Of a DNA stretch of 55,268 bases, positions 16,005 through 24,653 are shown one piece after another (the first letter of the stretch is position 1; the number at the start of each line of letters is the position of its first letter). Source of the DNA: JBJHDF01 sp050486405 (lineage in GTDB: Bacteria > Pseudomonadota > Gammaproteobacteria > Pseudomonadales > Cellvibrionaceae). The notes beneath the pieces were generated by a model, which was not told the DNA's origin, searched no databases, and saw only the letters and a program-made list of their open reading frames with translations. The DNA is taken from NCBI GenBank assembly GCA_050486405.1, contig JBJHDF010000025.1, forward strand, positions 1 to 55,268. The letters are read 5' to 3'. The position numbers were made by a program, and so were the translations under genes.

Positions 16005-19000
16005 TTAGAAGGTTACCCTCAGACTTGCACCATAGCGGCGATCCTGGCTGTAGACAAACGCAGTACGCCTCCCTACAGTTGTTTGCTCGAATGAACCACG
16101 GAGATCTTCCTGGGTAAGGTTATAGATCTCAAAGCCTACGGACACATTGTCAGTAAAGTTGTAACCAAAGGTCAAGTCGAGCTGGCCATAGGCATCCTGA
16201 TAGATCGGCAGACGCCAATCATTTCCTTGGAAGCTGCCCTGCCAACCGTTGGGACCGATACTCAACAGATGCTCGTCGACCCAGAAATAGGCCAGGCGGC
16301 CCCAAAAACCGTGGTTTTCGTACAGCAACGCCAGGTTGACCGTATGCTCTGCCAGACCTTCCAGTGGCATAGCCCCAAACGCCGTTGATCCGTTCGTATC
16401 TATCGGCGAGACGCTGGCATCGTCGTCGACATTCGTGGATGTATCGATATAGGTGTAGTTGGCATGTACACCAAAACCTTCCAGCGCCGGGGGCAGGCCA
16501 TCAAAATCGAAGAACCAGGTTGTACCCAGCTCAAAACCTCGCACGTCGGCCTTGCCAGTGTTCACACGCTGTATGCTGGTAACGTCGTCGAAGCCCCCGA
16601 GCTCAATCTTAGTAGTCTGGATACGGAAAAAGTCCCGAACATTCTTCTTGAACAGACCCAGGTAGGCAAAACTGCCGCTCTGATCGTAGTACCACTCGGT
16701 GGTCAGATCAAATTGATCAGCCTCCATGGGTTTCAAATATGGGTTGAAATCAGTGGTCTGAGAGATCTGCATCACACTGGGATCGAACTCAGCAATGGTG
16801 TCCGGCGGACTAACGTCGTCCGGGAAATCGGCGCTCAGATTAAGATTGGCACTCAGATTCGAGAATTCCGGACGCCAGATACCCCGCGATGCAGAAACGC
16901 GGAACACCAGTTGCTGGGTTGGATCCCAACGCAGATTCAGACTGGGCATGAAATTGGAATAGCTGTTTCTGGCAGTCAATCGAATATCATCCTGATAGAA
17001 CGGCTGAATTGTTACCTCTTCTTCCGAATCGGGATCCTCAGCGGGCCGGGTAAGCGAGAAAGTCGGGAATCTCAGACGGCCAGTGGCCGTATTCTCCGTG
17101 TCGGCATAGCGCACGCCGATATTGCCCGATACCGGAACACCCATATCTGCAAAACTGAAATCCATACGCGCATAGACCGCGATAGTGGTTTCATCCTGGG
17201 TGTTGACATTGTCGGGATTATTCAGATCCAAAGGTCCACCCTCGTCCCAGTTCAACGCGCTAGCCGTTGTTCCCGGCGTACCTGCAGTAATGGCGGTGGT
17301 TGTGGCTTCAAAATCATCCAGAATAGACATACGATACATGATCCCCGAAGTGGGAACCTGGGCATTGCCCCGTTGGAACCGATCAAAGGAAAATTCTTCT
17401 ACATAATCGCTATAAGGTAAGTCTTCATGTTCAGTTATCTTGGGCAGGTCGTCTGTAGTCGGGTAGGCCCAGGGCAGCAACCAGGGCTGATAGCGGGCTA
17501 CCCATACGTAGCCAGTGTCGCGGTTGCGCGCTGACTTCTCGGCATAGCGCGCACCGGCCCGTACCGACCTGACCACTGAATCCTCGAAATCGTAGCGCAC
17601 ATCCAGACGCGCGGCTGTTGCCTCCGCTGCATTGTCGGTGAGGTTGACCATCTGCTGGCCATGACTAAAGTTTGCCGGATCGGTGAGATGATCACCGGGC
17701 ACCGAAATGCTAGGCGTGCCATCCAGGTTGCCGACCACGACGGTCTGGGGATAGGTCACCAGACCAATAGTATAATTCTCACCTTTGGAAGTGGAATCAA
17801 CGTGCTGCAGGTCACCAGTGATCGTCAATTGATCAGTGACATCCCAACGGAACCCGGCAGAATAGTCAATGGTTACTGCATTATTGAACGCAGCGCGGGT
17901 ACTGGTGCCGAAGCCGAAGCCATTACCCTGTGCTGTGGTAATGGTGCCACTGATCAAGGCGTTGTTGTCGTCGTACACCCAGTCGTCGGCGCCCTTGGTT
18001 ATCAGGAACTCGCCAGGGCCACCGGCACCGCCATCGATAAAGAACGCCTGCTCATTCCAATCGCGGTCAGCTTCGCTGCGAAACGCAGTAAAGAACACTT
18101 CAATATCGTCGTTAGGCGCCGCCCACTGCAAGGCGAGGTACTGGCCATTGCGCTCGCTTTGGAAGCCGTTGCGACGCCAATCCGCTGCGTTTGGCGACCA
18201 AACGGTTTGTCCAGGCTCTATTTCATTGTTGTACTCGGCACTGCGGGGGAAAAAGGCACGGTTATAAACATTGTCTGCCTGACTCTTGGTGTTCGAATAG
18301 GACAGGTTTACCAAAAACCCCAGCCTGCCTAATTCAGTGTCCCAGACATTGCTGTACAAGCCGGACCCTTCAGCATTGAATTCTCTGACAATATCGCCGT
18401 AATTTCCCCGTGCAGTAAAACTGACTAGCTGACCGTCAGAATCAAACGGCTTGCGCGTGCGCAGGTTGACAATACCACCCAGACCACCTTCTATCATATC
18501 AGCGGTCGGAGTCTTGTGAACATCTACACCGGCCATCAATTCTGCCGGGACGTCTTGCCAACTCAGACCTCGACCACCGGACGCGGAAAAAATATCCCTT
18601 CCGTTAAGTTCACCGCGCACCTGGGGTAGGCCGCGAATCGCAACGCCTGCTCCCTCGCCCGCAAAGTGTTCGGGATCTCCCGGGCTGTCAAACCGCGATA
18701 CCGACACGCCGGAAACCCGCTGCAAAGCTTCCGCGATACTGCGGTCGGGCAGCTTGCCGATATCGTCGGCCACAATTGAATCGACGATGCCATCCGCATC
18801 GCGCTTGATATCCCGGGCCGTTTCGAGACTCGCCCGCTGACCACGAATATGGATTTCTTCTATCACCGCCAACTGGTCGTCGGCATCATTATCGGTTTGC
18901 GCCACGGCGGGTGCTACGGCACCCATGGCGCAGAGCACGGCCACGGAGGCACTGGTTTTTACCAAACCACTACCGACACTAAAGGGATAACTTAATTTGC

Positions 19001-19013
19001 GTTTCATATACAC
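16005..19013 (-). CDS. TonB-dependent outer-membrane receptor (carbohydrate-type)
   Basis: This is a 1002-residue TonB-dependent transporter that starts at a GTG (19013), seven bases after GAGGAG. A signal peptide ends near residue 39 (APAVAQ). A TonB-box-like segment, EEIHIRGQRASL, follows at about 50-61. The plug domain (about 65-190) has RDADGIVDSIVADDIGKLPD, RVSGVSV and RGLPQVRGELNGR, and the rest is a 22-strand-type beta barrel ending in an aromatic-rich strand and Phe (LRVTF). The sequence is of the TonB-Xanth-Caul type, typical of plant or algal oligosaccharide uptake in Xanthomonadales, Caulobacter and Cellvibrionales. It precedes the halogenase on the same strand. Its energy would come from the TonB/ExbBD operon at 42-45.8 kb. 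Substrate is unknown; no glycoside hydrolase is adjacent. Confidence 0.93.
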   Translation of the reverse strand: MYMKRKLSYPFSVGSGLVKTSASVAVLCAMGAVAPAVAQTDNDADDQLAVIEEIHIRGQRASLETARDIKRDADGIVDSIVADDIGKLPDRSIAEALQRVSGVSVSRFDSPGDPEHFAGEGAGVAIRGLPQVRGELNGRDIFSASGGRGLSWQDVPAELMAGVDVHKTPTADMIEGGLGGIVNLRTRKPFDSDGQLVSFTARGNYGDIVREFNAEGSGLYSNVWDTELGRLGFLVNLSYSNTKSQADNVYNRAFFPRSAEYNNEIEPGQTVWSPNAADWRRNGFQSERNGQYLALQWAAPNDDIEVFFTAFRSEADRDWNEQAFFIDGGAGGPGEFLITKGADDWVYDDNNALISGTITTAQGNGFGFGTSTRAAFNNAVTIDYSAGFRWDVTDQLTITGDLQHVDSTSKGENYTIGLVTYPQTVVVGNLDGTPSISVPGDHLTDPANFSHGQQMVNLTDNAAEATAARLDVRYDFEDSVVRSVRAGARYAEKSARNRDTGYVWVARYQPWLLPWAYPTTDDLPKITEHEDLPYSDYVEEFSFDRFQRGNAQVPTSGIMYRMSILDDFEATTTAITAGTPGTTASALNWDEGGPLDLNNPDNVNTQDETTIAVYARMDFSFADMGVPVSGNIGVRYADTENTATGRLRFPTFSLTRPAEDPDSEEEVTIQPFYQDDIRLTARNSYSNFMPSLNLRWDPTQQLVFRVSASRGIWRPEFSNLSANLNLSADFPDDVSPPDTIAEFDPSVMQISQTTDFNPYLKPMEADQFDLTTEWYYDQSGSFAYLGLFKKNVRDFFRIQTTKIELGGFDDVTSIQRVNTGKADVRGFELGTTWFFDFDGLPPALEGFGVHANYTYIDTSTNVDDDASVSPIDTNGSTAFGAMPLEGLAEHTVNLALLYENHGFWGRLAYFWVDEHLLSIGPNGWQGSFQGNDWRLPIYQDAYGQLDLTFGYNFTDNVSVGFEIYNLTQEDLRGSFEQTTVGRRTAFVYSQDRRYGASLRVTF

Positions 19014-19273
19014 GATGACGCTCCTCAGTTTATTTACTTATAATAACTTTTATTAGGCTGATTTTTTCTGGTGTACGTTGAGAGCCATTCCACCCCCCCA
19101 CCCTACATTGATAGGCATCAAACGAGCACCAACACCCGGAGGTGGAGAACCCCGAGAGCCCAATGACACCTTGCGACGACCACCCTCGCTCATATTGCCG
19201 AGGTAGCATCCCTTGCACATTCCAGAACCAAGCCGGGCTTTGGCACATAACACCGACTTTTCGCCACCTTCAC

Positions 19274-19302
19274 TTTATAGCGCAATTATTTCACAGGTGC
19301 AA
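19274..19302 (-). promoter_or_regulatory. Promoter of the TonB-dependent receptor gene
   Basis: On the minus strand TTGCAC (19302-19297) and TATAAA (19279-19274) are exactly 17 bases apart, a good sigma-70 match. The predicted start near 19267 leaves a leader of about 250 bases before the GTG at 19013. That leader has no gene; it contains a TAATAA/TTATTA inverted repeat (19041-19055) close to the ribosome-binding site and no riboswitch that I recognise. Confidence 0.55.
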
Positions 19303-19479
19303 ATAGTTTTTTATACAAAAAATACGCAATGCGAGACTAGGCACGATTTATCTTGTTGTTTTTATTGGATTTTTTCTATGAAGCCCCGCTATGGGCCCAC
19401 TGAAAGCGCCTCAATACACCAGGAAGTTCTCTGTACTCGCAAGGGAGGAACCCAAGATCCTCCTGCAATATTGTTGGAT

Positions 19480-19619
19480 ACGACCACCGCCGCCTCGCCA
19501 ATCTCTGTGGCCAGTTCGACGAGCATTTGCGCCAGATAGAGCAGCGCCTAAACACGGAGATCCGCAGCACGGGCAATCTGTTCTCGCTCACCGGCAGCGC
19601 CAGCACCACGGAAACCGTG
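19480..19619 (+). pseudogene. Truncated duplicate of the 5' part of ybeZ
   Basis: These 140 bases align without gaps to 19818-19957 inside ybeZ with nine mismatches. They encode the same segment, residues 24-70 of the PhoH-like protein, with changes such as NVEIRNRG to NTEIRSTG. The frame is open over the copy but lacks a usable start, the ATPase domain and any continuation. Sequence before and after is unrelated to ybeZ. It marks the right edge of the cargo inserted between miaB and ybeZ. The remaining sequence from 19620 to 19747 holds no gene. Confidence 0.85.
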
Positions 19620-19747
19620 ACAGCTAGCCACCGATATAACCGGGCGCTGGATTACAATGGGTATGAAATAACCAAAAAACTGGTCCCGAGGCTTTTTCCG
19701 TCATCAATTATGGTTTACGCTTCGAATAAGCCCAGCCAAAAAGGTTC

Positions 19748-20764
19748 TTGTTGTCATTGAATAGTCCAGCCGTTACCTCCCCCGACGCCGTAACCCGGCA
19801 GCTTACCCTTGAACCCGACGACCACCGCCGCCTCGCCAATCTCTGTGGCCAGTTCGACGAGCATCTGCGCCAGATCGAGCAGCGCCTGAACGTGGAGATC
19901 CGCAACCGGGGCAACCTGTTCTCGCTCACCGGCAGCGCCAGCACCACGGAAACCGTGGAGGCACTGTTGCGCAACCTCTATCAGGAGACCGACAAGGGCG
20001 AACTGACGCCGGACGAAGTGCACCTGGCGCTGCAGACCTCGGGCATGCAGAACGACGACGAAGCGGCCACCGAGGGCAGCGCCGACAGCCTGGTGCTGAT
20101 CCGCACCAAAAAAACCACCATCAAGCCCCGGGGCGGCAACCAGCAGCACTATGTGCGCTCGGTGAAAACCCACGACATCAATTTCGGCATAGGCCCGGCC
20201 GGCACCGGCAAAACCTATCTGGCGGTGGCCTGCGCCGTGGAGGCGCTGCTGGCCAACGAGGTGGAGCGTATTCTGCTGGTGCGCCCGGCGGTGGAGGCCG
20301 GTGAGAAACTGGGCTTTCTGCCCGGCGATCTGGCCCAGAAGGTGGACCCCTACCTGCGCCCGCTCTACGACGCCCTGTTCGAGATGCTGGGCTTCGAGAC
20401 CGTGGCCAAGCTGATCGAACGCAACGTCATCGAGGTGGCGCCCCTGGCCTATATGCGCGGCCGCACCCTGAGCAACGCCTTTGTGATTCTCGACGAGAGC
20501 CAGAACACCACCCAGGAGCAAATGAAAATGTTCCTGACCCGCATCGGCTTCGGCTCCACGGCGGTGATCACCGGCGACCCCAGCCAGATCGACCTGCCGC
20601 GCGGGCAGAAGTCCGGCCTGCGCCACGCCGAGGAAGTGCTGGCCGAAGTGCCGGATATCAGCTTTACCCGCTTTACCGCCCGGGACGTGGTGCGCCACCC
20701 GCTGGTACAGCGCATCGTGGAAGCCTACGACCGCTTCGAGCAGGGACAGAGCGGCGGCCAATGA
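19748..20764 (+). CDS. ybeZ: PhoH-like ATPase YbeZ
   Basis: This is a 338-residue PhoH-family P-loop ATPase/putative RNA helicase that works with the endonuclease YbeY in rRNA maturation and ribosome quality control. Walker A is GPAGTGKT (149-156) and Walker B-like VILDESQ lies further on. No ATG fits the conserved N-terminus. TTG codons at 19748 and 19751, just after AAAGG, are the likeliest starts. The native start region may have been altered by the insertion upstream, which also put a degenerate copy of residues 24-70 about 340 bp before it. The stop overlaps the ybeY start by four bases (ATGA), keeping the usual ybeZ-ybeY coupling. Confidence 0.93.
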   Translation: MLSLNSPAVTSPDAVTRQLTLEPDDHRRLANLCGQFDEHLRQIEQRLNVEIRNRGNLFSLTGSASTTETVEALLRNLYQETDKGELTPDEVHLALQTSGMQNDDEAATEGSADSLVLIRTKKTTIKPRGGNQQHYVRSVKTHDINFGIGPAGTGKTYLAVACAVEALLANEVERILLVRPAVEAGEKLGFLPGDLAQKVDPYLRPLYDALFEMLGFETVAKLIERNVIEVAPLAYMRGRTLSNAFVILDESQNTTQEQMKMFLTRIGFGSTAVITGDPSQIDLPRGQKSGLRHAEEVLAEVPDISFTRFTARDVVRHPLVQRIVEAYDRFEQGQSGGQ

Positions 20765-21300
20765 ACAGCCCCCTGACACTGGACGTCGTCCTGCAAACGA
20801 CAGCGCCCTGCCCCGCCAGCGCCGACCTGGAGCACTGGGCGGCAGCAGCGTTGCAGGCCGCCGGCCACCGGCAGCCCGCCGAGATCAGCCTGTGCCTGGT
20901 GGACGAAGCCGAAAGCCGGGAGTTGAACCACCGCTACCGCCAACAGGACAAAGCCACCAACGTGCTCAGTTTTCCCGCCGAACTGCCGGCAGAGTTGCAA
21001 CTGCCCCTGCTGGGGGATCTGGTGATCTGCGCCCCGGTGGTGGCTGAGGAGGCCGCGGCCCAGGGCAAGGACCCCCAGGCCCACTGGGCCCATATGGTGG
21101 TCCACGGCACCTTGCATTTGCTCGGGTACGACCATATAGACCAGGAAGAAGCGGCGCGGATGGAGGCACTGGAAACCCGTATCCTGGCCGGTTTACACTA
21201 CCCGGATCCGTATCACGACAACGACCACAACGACGAAACCGCCACACCATGCGCGCTCACGCACAGAGACAGCATCGGCGATCCACAGGAATTCCCATGA
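20761..21300 (+). CDS. ybeY: Endoribonuclease YbeY (rRNA maturation factor)
   Basis: This 179-residue zinc-dependent endoribonuclease acts in 16S rRNA 3'-end maturation and 70S quality control. The metal-binding motif HGTLHLLGYDH supplies H115, H119 and H125. The upstream motif NVLSFP (67-72) is typical of the family. The C-terminus has an extra His/Asp-rich tail (about 155-179) compared with the usual 150-160 residues. It overlaps ybeZ at its start and ybeX at its end, each by ATGA. Confidence 0.95.
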   Translation: MNSPLTLDVVLQTTAPCPASADLEHWAAAALQAAGHRQPAEISLCLVDEAESRELNHRYRQQDKATNVLSFPAELPAELQLPLLGDLVICAPVVAEEAAAQGKDPQAHWAHMVVHGTLHLLGYDHIDQEEAARMEALETRILAGLHYPDPYHDNDHNDETATPCALTHRDSIGDPQEFP

Positions 21301-22157
21301 CGGACGACCCCTCGAGTAGCGGCCTGTCGCGTAACGGCGACAGGTCATGGCTCCACAAAGTAATCCAGGCGTTCAGTGCCGAACCCCGCTCCCGGGACGA
21401 GTTGCTGGACATCATCAAGGACGCGGCCAACAACAAGCTGCTGGACCAGGAGGCCCTGAACATCATCGAGGGCGCCCTGGATGTGTCCTCCCAGCAGGCC
21501 CGGGAGTTGATGGTTCCCCGCTCCCAGATCGTGGCCATCAAGCTCGAAGACAAGCCCCGGGATTTCCTGCCCACCATCATCGAATCCGGCCACTCCCGCT
21601 TTCCCGTCATCGGCGACAGTTTCGACGACATCCGCGGCATACTGCTGGCCAAGGATCTGCTGCGACTGCTGCTGGACGACAACAGCCCGGAAGACTTCTC
21701 CCTGGAAGACATCATCCGCCCGGCCAACATTGTCCCCGAGAGCAAGCGGGTGAATGTGCTGCTGCGCGAATTCCGGGAAAAGCGCTACCACATGGCGCTG
21801 GTGATCGACGAGTACGGCGGCATCTCCGGCCTGATCACCATCGAGGACATTCTCGAGGAGATCGTCGGCGACATCGAGGACGAGACCGACGAGGAGGTCA
21901 GCGACGAGTTCATCAAGCAGGTGAGCGACAGCGACTATATCATCAAGGCCCTGACCCCCATCGAAGACTTCAACGAGTATTTCAAAACCGATCTGAGCGA
22001 CGAGGACTTCGACACCATCGGCGGCATACTGATGCAGGAGTTCGGCCATCTGCCTAAACGCAACGAAGTGGCCACCATCGGCAGATTCCAGTTTCGGGTG
22101 CTCTATGCCGACAACCGGCAGATCCATCTGGTGCGCCTGACCCTGCTGGAAAACTGA
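21297..22157 (+). CDS. ybeX: CBS/CorC_HlyC domain protein YbeX
   Basis: This 286-residue cytosolic protein has the CorC/YbeX layout: two CBS domains (about residues 70-195, with LMVPRSQIVAI and the second CBS around YHMALVIDEYGGISGLIT), followed by a CorC_HlyC domain (about 205-285). The family is linked to magnesium/cobalt efflux and, in E. coli, to ribosome metabolism. The ATG at 21297 overlaps the ybeY stop, so the 16 upstream in-frame codons are not used. It lies 8 bases before lnt. Confidence 0.94.
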   Translation: MTDDPSSSGLSRNGDRSWLHKVIQAFSAEPRSRDELLDIIKDAANNKLLDQEALNIIEGALDVSSQQARELMVPRSQIVAIKLEDKPRDFLPTIIESGHSRFPVIGDSFDDIRGILLAKDLLRLLLDDNSPEDFSLEDIIRPANIVPESKRVNVLLREFREKRYHMALVIDEYGGISGLITIEDILEEIVGDIEDETDEEVSDEFIKQVSDSDYIIKALTPIEDFNEYFKTDLSDEDFDTIGGILMQEFGHLPKRNEVATIGRFQFRVLYADNRQIHLVRLTLLEN

Positions 22158-22165
22158 GTTTCACT

Positions 22166-23701
22166 GTGCCCATAAATTTCCTCAGCCACCTGCCCCGCTG
22201 GGCCCGCTGCCTGCTGGCACTGGGCGCCGGCGCCCTCTTGCCCCTGACCCTGGCACCCTGGGACCTGTGGTACCTGGCCCTGCCCAGCCTGGCACTGCTC
22301 GGCCTGCTGCTACGGGGTGTGTCTGGGCGCACAGCGCTGCTGCTAACCGGCTGCTTTGGCCTGGGCATGTACGGTTTTGGTGTCTCCTGGATCTACGTCA
22401 GCATCCACCAGTTTGGCGGCGCCGCCATGTGGCTGGCGGCGCTGCTCACTGGCCTGTTTGTACTGGGTATCACGCTTATCTTTGCCCTGCCCTGGTGGGC
22501 CTACGGTCGCTGGTTCAGCCGCCAACCCATGGGACTGCTGCTGGCCTTTCCGGCTTTCTGGCTGCTGGGCGAATGGCTGCGCGGTTGGCTGCTCACCGGC
22601 TTTCCCTGGCTCTACCTGGGCTATGGCCATCTGGACACCTGGCTGTCCGGCTGGGCGCCGGTTGTGGGGGTTATGGGGTTGGGATTGATCCTCGCTTTTA
22701 CCGCCAGTTGCGCCGCTCAGTGGCTGGCAAAGCCCGGGCGACAGTTATGGCTGCTGCCCGCCGGCGCACTCTGTGCACTGCTCTGGCTGAGTGGCTTGTT
22801 ACTCCAGTCGCGGGACTGGACCGAGACAGGCAGCCAGCCCATCGCCGTGGCCATGGTGCAGCCCAACATTCCCCAGGACCTCAAATGGGAGGCGGCCTAT
22901 CGCCAATACACGCTGGAAAAGTTGCTGATCATGAGCGACTCTTACTGGGGCAACGACCTGCTGATCTGGCCCGAGGCAGCGGTGCCCATCACCTACCACA
23001 GAGCCCTGCCTTTTCTCGAGGAAGTCAACCAACTGGCCGCCGATACTGGCACAGGCCTGATCACCGGCATCATCTATGACGACTTCTACGCCGCTGACGG
23101 CACACGCTACTACAACAGTATCGCCGGCTTTGGCGATGCCATGGGCATCTACCACAAGCGCCGGCTGGTGCCCTTCGGCGAATACGTGCCCCTGGAGCGC
23201 TGGCTGCGGGGTCTGATTCACTTCTTCGACCTGCCCACCTCCATCGTCAGTCGCGGCCCGGCTGACCAGGGTGGATTGCAGTTGGGCGAGTGGCGCATAG
23301 CGCCTTCCATCTGCTACGAAGTGGTCTATCCGGATTTGGTGGCCAGCAGCGCCCGGGACGCAGAGCTACTGCTCACCATCAGCAACGACGCCTGGTTCGC
23401 CGACTCCATAGGCCCCCTGCAACACATGCAGATGGCACAGATGCGTGCGCTGGAAACCGGACGCTACCTGATCCGCAGCACCAACAACGGCATCAGCGCC
23501 CTGGTGGATAAGCGCGGGCAAATCATCGTCCGCAGCGAACAGTTTGTGGACCAAACCCTGAGCGGCGACGTATACCCGTCCCGCGGACTGACACCCTTCA
23601 TGCGCTGGGGTCACCGACCTCTGGCGCTGGGCTGCCTGCTGCTGTTGGCACTGCTGGCCTGGCGAGGCCGACTGCGGGAACAGCACTTGCGCATCGGTTG
23701 A
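22166..23701 (+). CDS. lnt: Apolipoprotein N-acyltransferase
   Basis: This 511-residue inner-membrane enzyme adds the third acyl chain to the N-terminal Cys of lipoproteins. Seven or so hydrophobic segments (about residues 10-215) precede a nitrilase-like periplasmic domain. The catalytic triad is visible as E270 (LIWPEAAVP), K331 (YHKRRLVPFGEYVP) and C383 (PSICYE), against E267/K335/C387 in E. coli. A last membrane helix lies near the C-terminus. The start is a GTG at 22166 with no strong Shine-Dalgarno, consistent with translation coupled to ybeX. Its activity matters for the six or more lipoproteins in this window. Confidence 0.96.
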   Translation: MPINFLSHLPRWARCLLALGAGALLPLTLAPWDLWYLALPSLALLGLLLRGVSGRTALLLTGCFGLGMYGFGVSWIYVSIHQFGGAAMWLAALLTGLFVLGITLIFALPWWAYGRWFSRQPMGLLLAFPAFWLLGEWLRGWLLTGFPWLYLGYGHLDTWLSGWAPVVGVMGLGLILAFTASCAAQWLAKPGRQLWLLPAGALCALLWLSGLLLQSRDWTETGSQPIAVAMVQPNIPQDLKWEAAYRQYTLEKLLIMSDSYWGNDLLIWPEAAVPITYHRALPFLEEVNQLAADTGTGLITGIIYDDFYAADGTRYYNSIAGFGDAMGIYHKRRLVPFGEYVPLERWLRGLIHFFDLPTSIVSRGPADQGGLQLGEWRIAPSICYEVVYPDLVASSARDAELLLTISNDAWFADSIGPLQHMQMAQMRALETGRYLIRSTNNGISALVDKRGQIIVRSEQFVDQTLSGDVYPSRGLTPFMRWGHRPLALGCLLLLALLAWRGRLREQHLRIG

Positions 23702-23777
23702 AACCCGACACGGCCCCACGTGGTCAGAGTGAAAGCGGCGCCAGGGAGCGCCATCGACGTTTTCAGGTGCCCAAACC

Positions 23778-24653
23778 ATGCTCATCTCACAGATGCGACC
23801 CGGCCATACCCGTTTTCTGCTCGCACTTACCCTGCTGGGCAGCCTCGTCTTCCTCGGCAGTTGCTCCAACAACCGCATCGGCTACAACAACATGGACTGG
23901 TGGGCCCGCTGGCACATTCGCCAGCATGTATCACTGGACCGGGAGCAGCGGCACCTGGTACGGGACCGTATCAACGAAGTGCACCAGTGGCACCGGGAAA
24001 CCCAGTTGCCCCGCTACGCCGACTTTCTGGAAGAGGCCCTGATGGTACTGGAGGACGTACCGGTAAGCGAGGAGGCCATGAACGAACTGGCCCAGCAAAC
24101 CCTCGCCCTGTGGCGCGATCTGATGGAGCGACTGGTGGCCCCCACCGCCGAAGTCTACAGCACCCTCAGCGACGCCCAGGTGCGGGAGCTACTGGACAAC
24201 ATTGGTGAAACCCAGCAGGAGCGCTGGCTTGAGGGTGCGGAACAGGACAAAGAAAAACAGTTCGAGTTCTACCGGGAACGCATGTTGAAAAATATGAATC
24301 GCTGGGTGGGAAATGCAACGGACGAGCAAAAACAATGGCTGGAAGACTGGGCCGAGACGCTCCACCCGCTACAGGTGGAGTCGGCCGATATGCTGGAGCT
24401 GTGGCTGGCGGCCCTGGCCGAGGCCCTGGAAAACCGCCAGGACCGAGAGGCATTGGAGGCGTCGCTGCGAAAGCTGATGCTGGGCCCCCGGAACCTCTAC
24501 CCCGAGGATTACCTGCAGCGGGAGGCGGAAAACCAGCGTTCAACCCTGGCCATGATCACCCACATCAACAACCACCTCACCGAGCAGCAGAGGGACTACC
24601 GCCGCCAGGAATTCAGGCGATATATCGACGACTTCCGCCATCTGAGTCGCTGA
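23778..24653 (+). CDS. DUF6279 lipoprotein
   Basis: This 291-residue protein has a lipoprotein signal with Cys29 (LVFLGSC) and an almost entirely alpha-helical, Glu/Arg/Gln-rich mature part, as in the DUF6279 lipoprotein family. The NNRIGYNNMDWW segment directly after the Cys and repeated LxxWRDLM-type helices are typical. Function is unknown. It follows lnt after 76 bp and converges on the diguanylate cyclase gene with a 41-bp overlap. An internal ATG at codon 6 is an alternative start. Confidence 0.82.
   Translation: MLISQMRPGHTRFLLALTLLGSLVFLGSCSNNRIGYNNMDWWARWHIRQHVSLDREQRHLVRDRINEVHQWHRETQLPRYADFLEEALMVLEDVPVSEEAMNELAQQTLALWRDLMERLVAPTAEVYSTLSDAQVRELLDNIGETQQERWLEGAEQDKEKQFEFYRERMLKNMNRWVGNATDEQKQWLEDWAETLHPLQVESADMLELWLAALAEALENRQDREALEASLRKLMLGPRNLYPEDYLQREAENQRSTLAMITHINNHLTEQQRDYRRQEFRRYIDDFRHLSR

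Noticed and set aside
19030..19253. Small minus-strand frames in the receptor leader
   Set aside because: No ribosome-binding site, odd Trp/Cys/Ser-rich translation, and two overlapping frames of equal quality; treated as leader.
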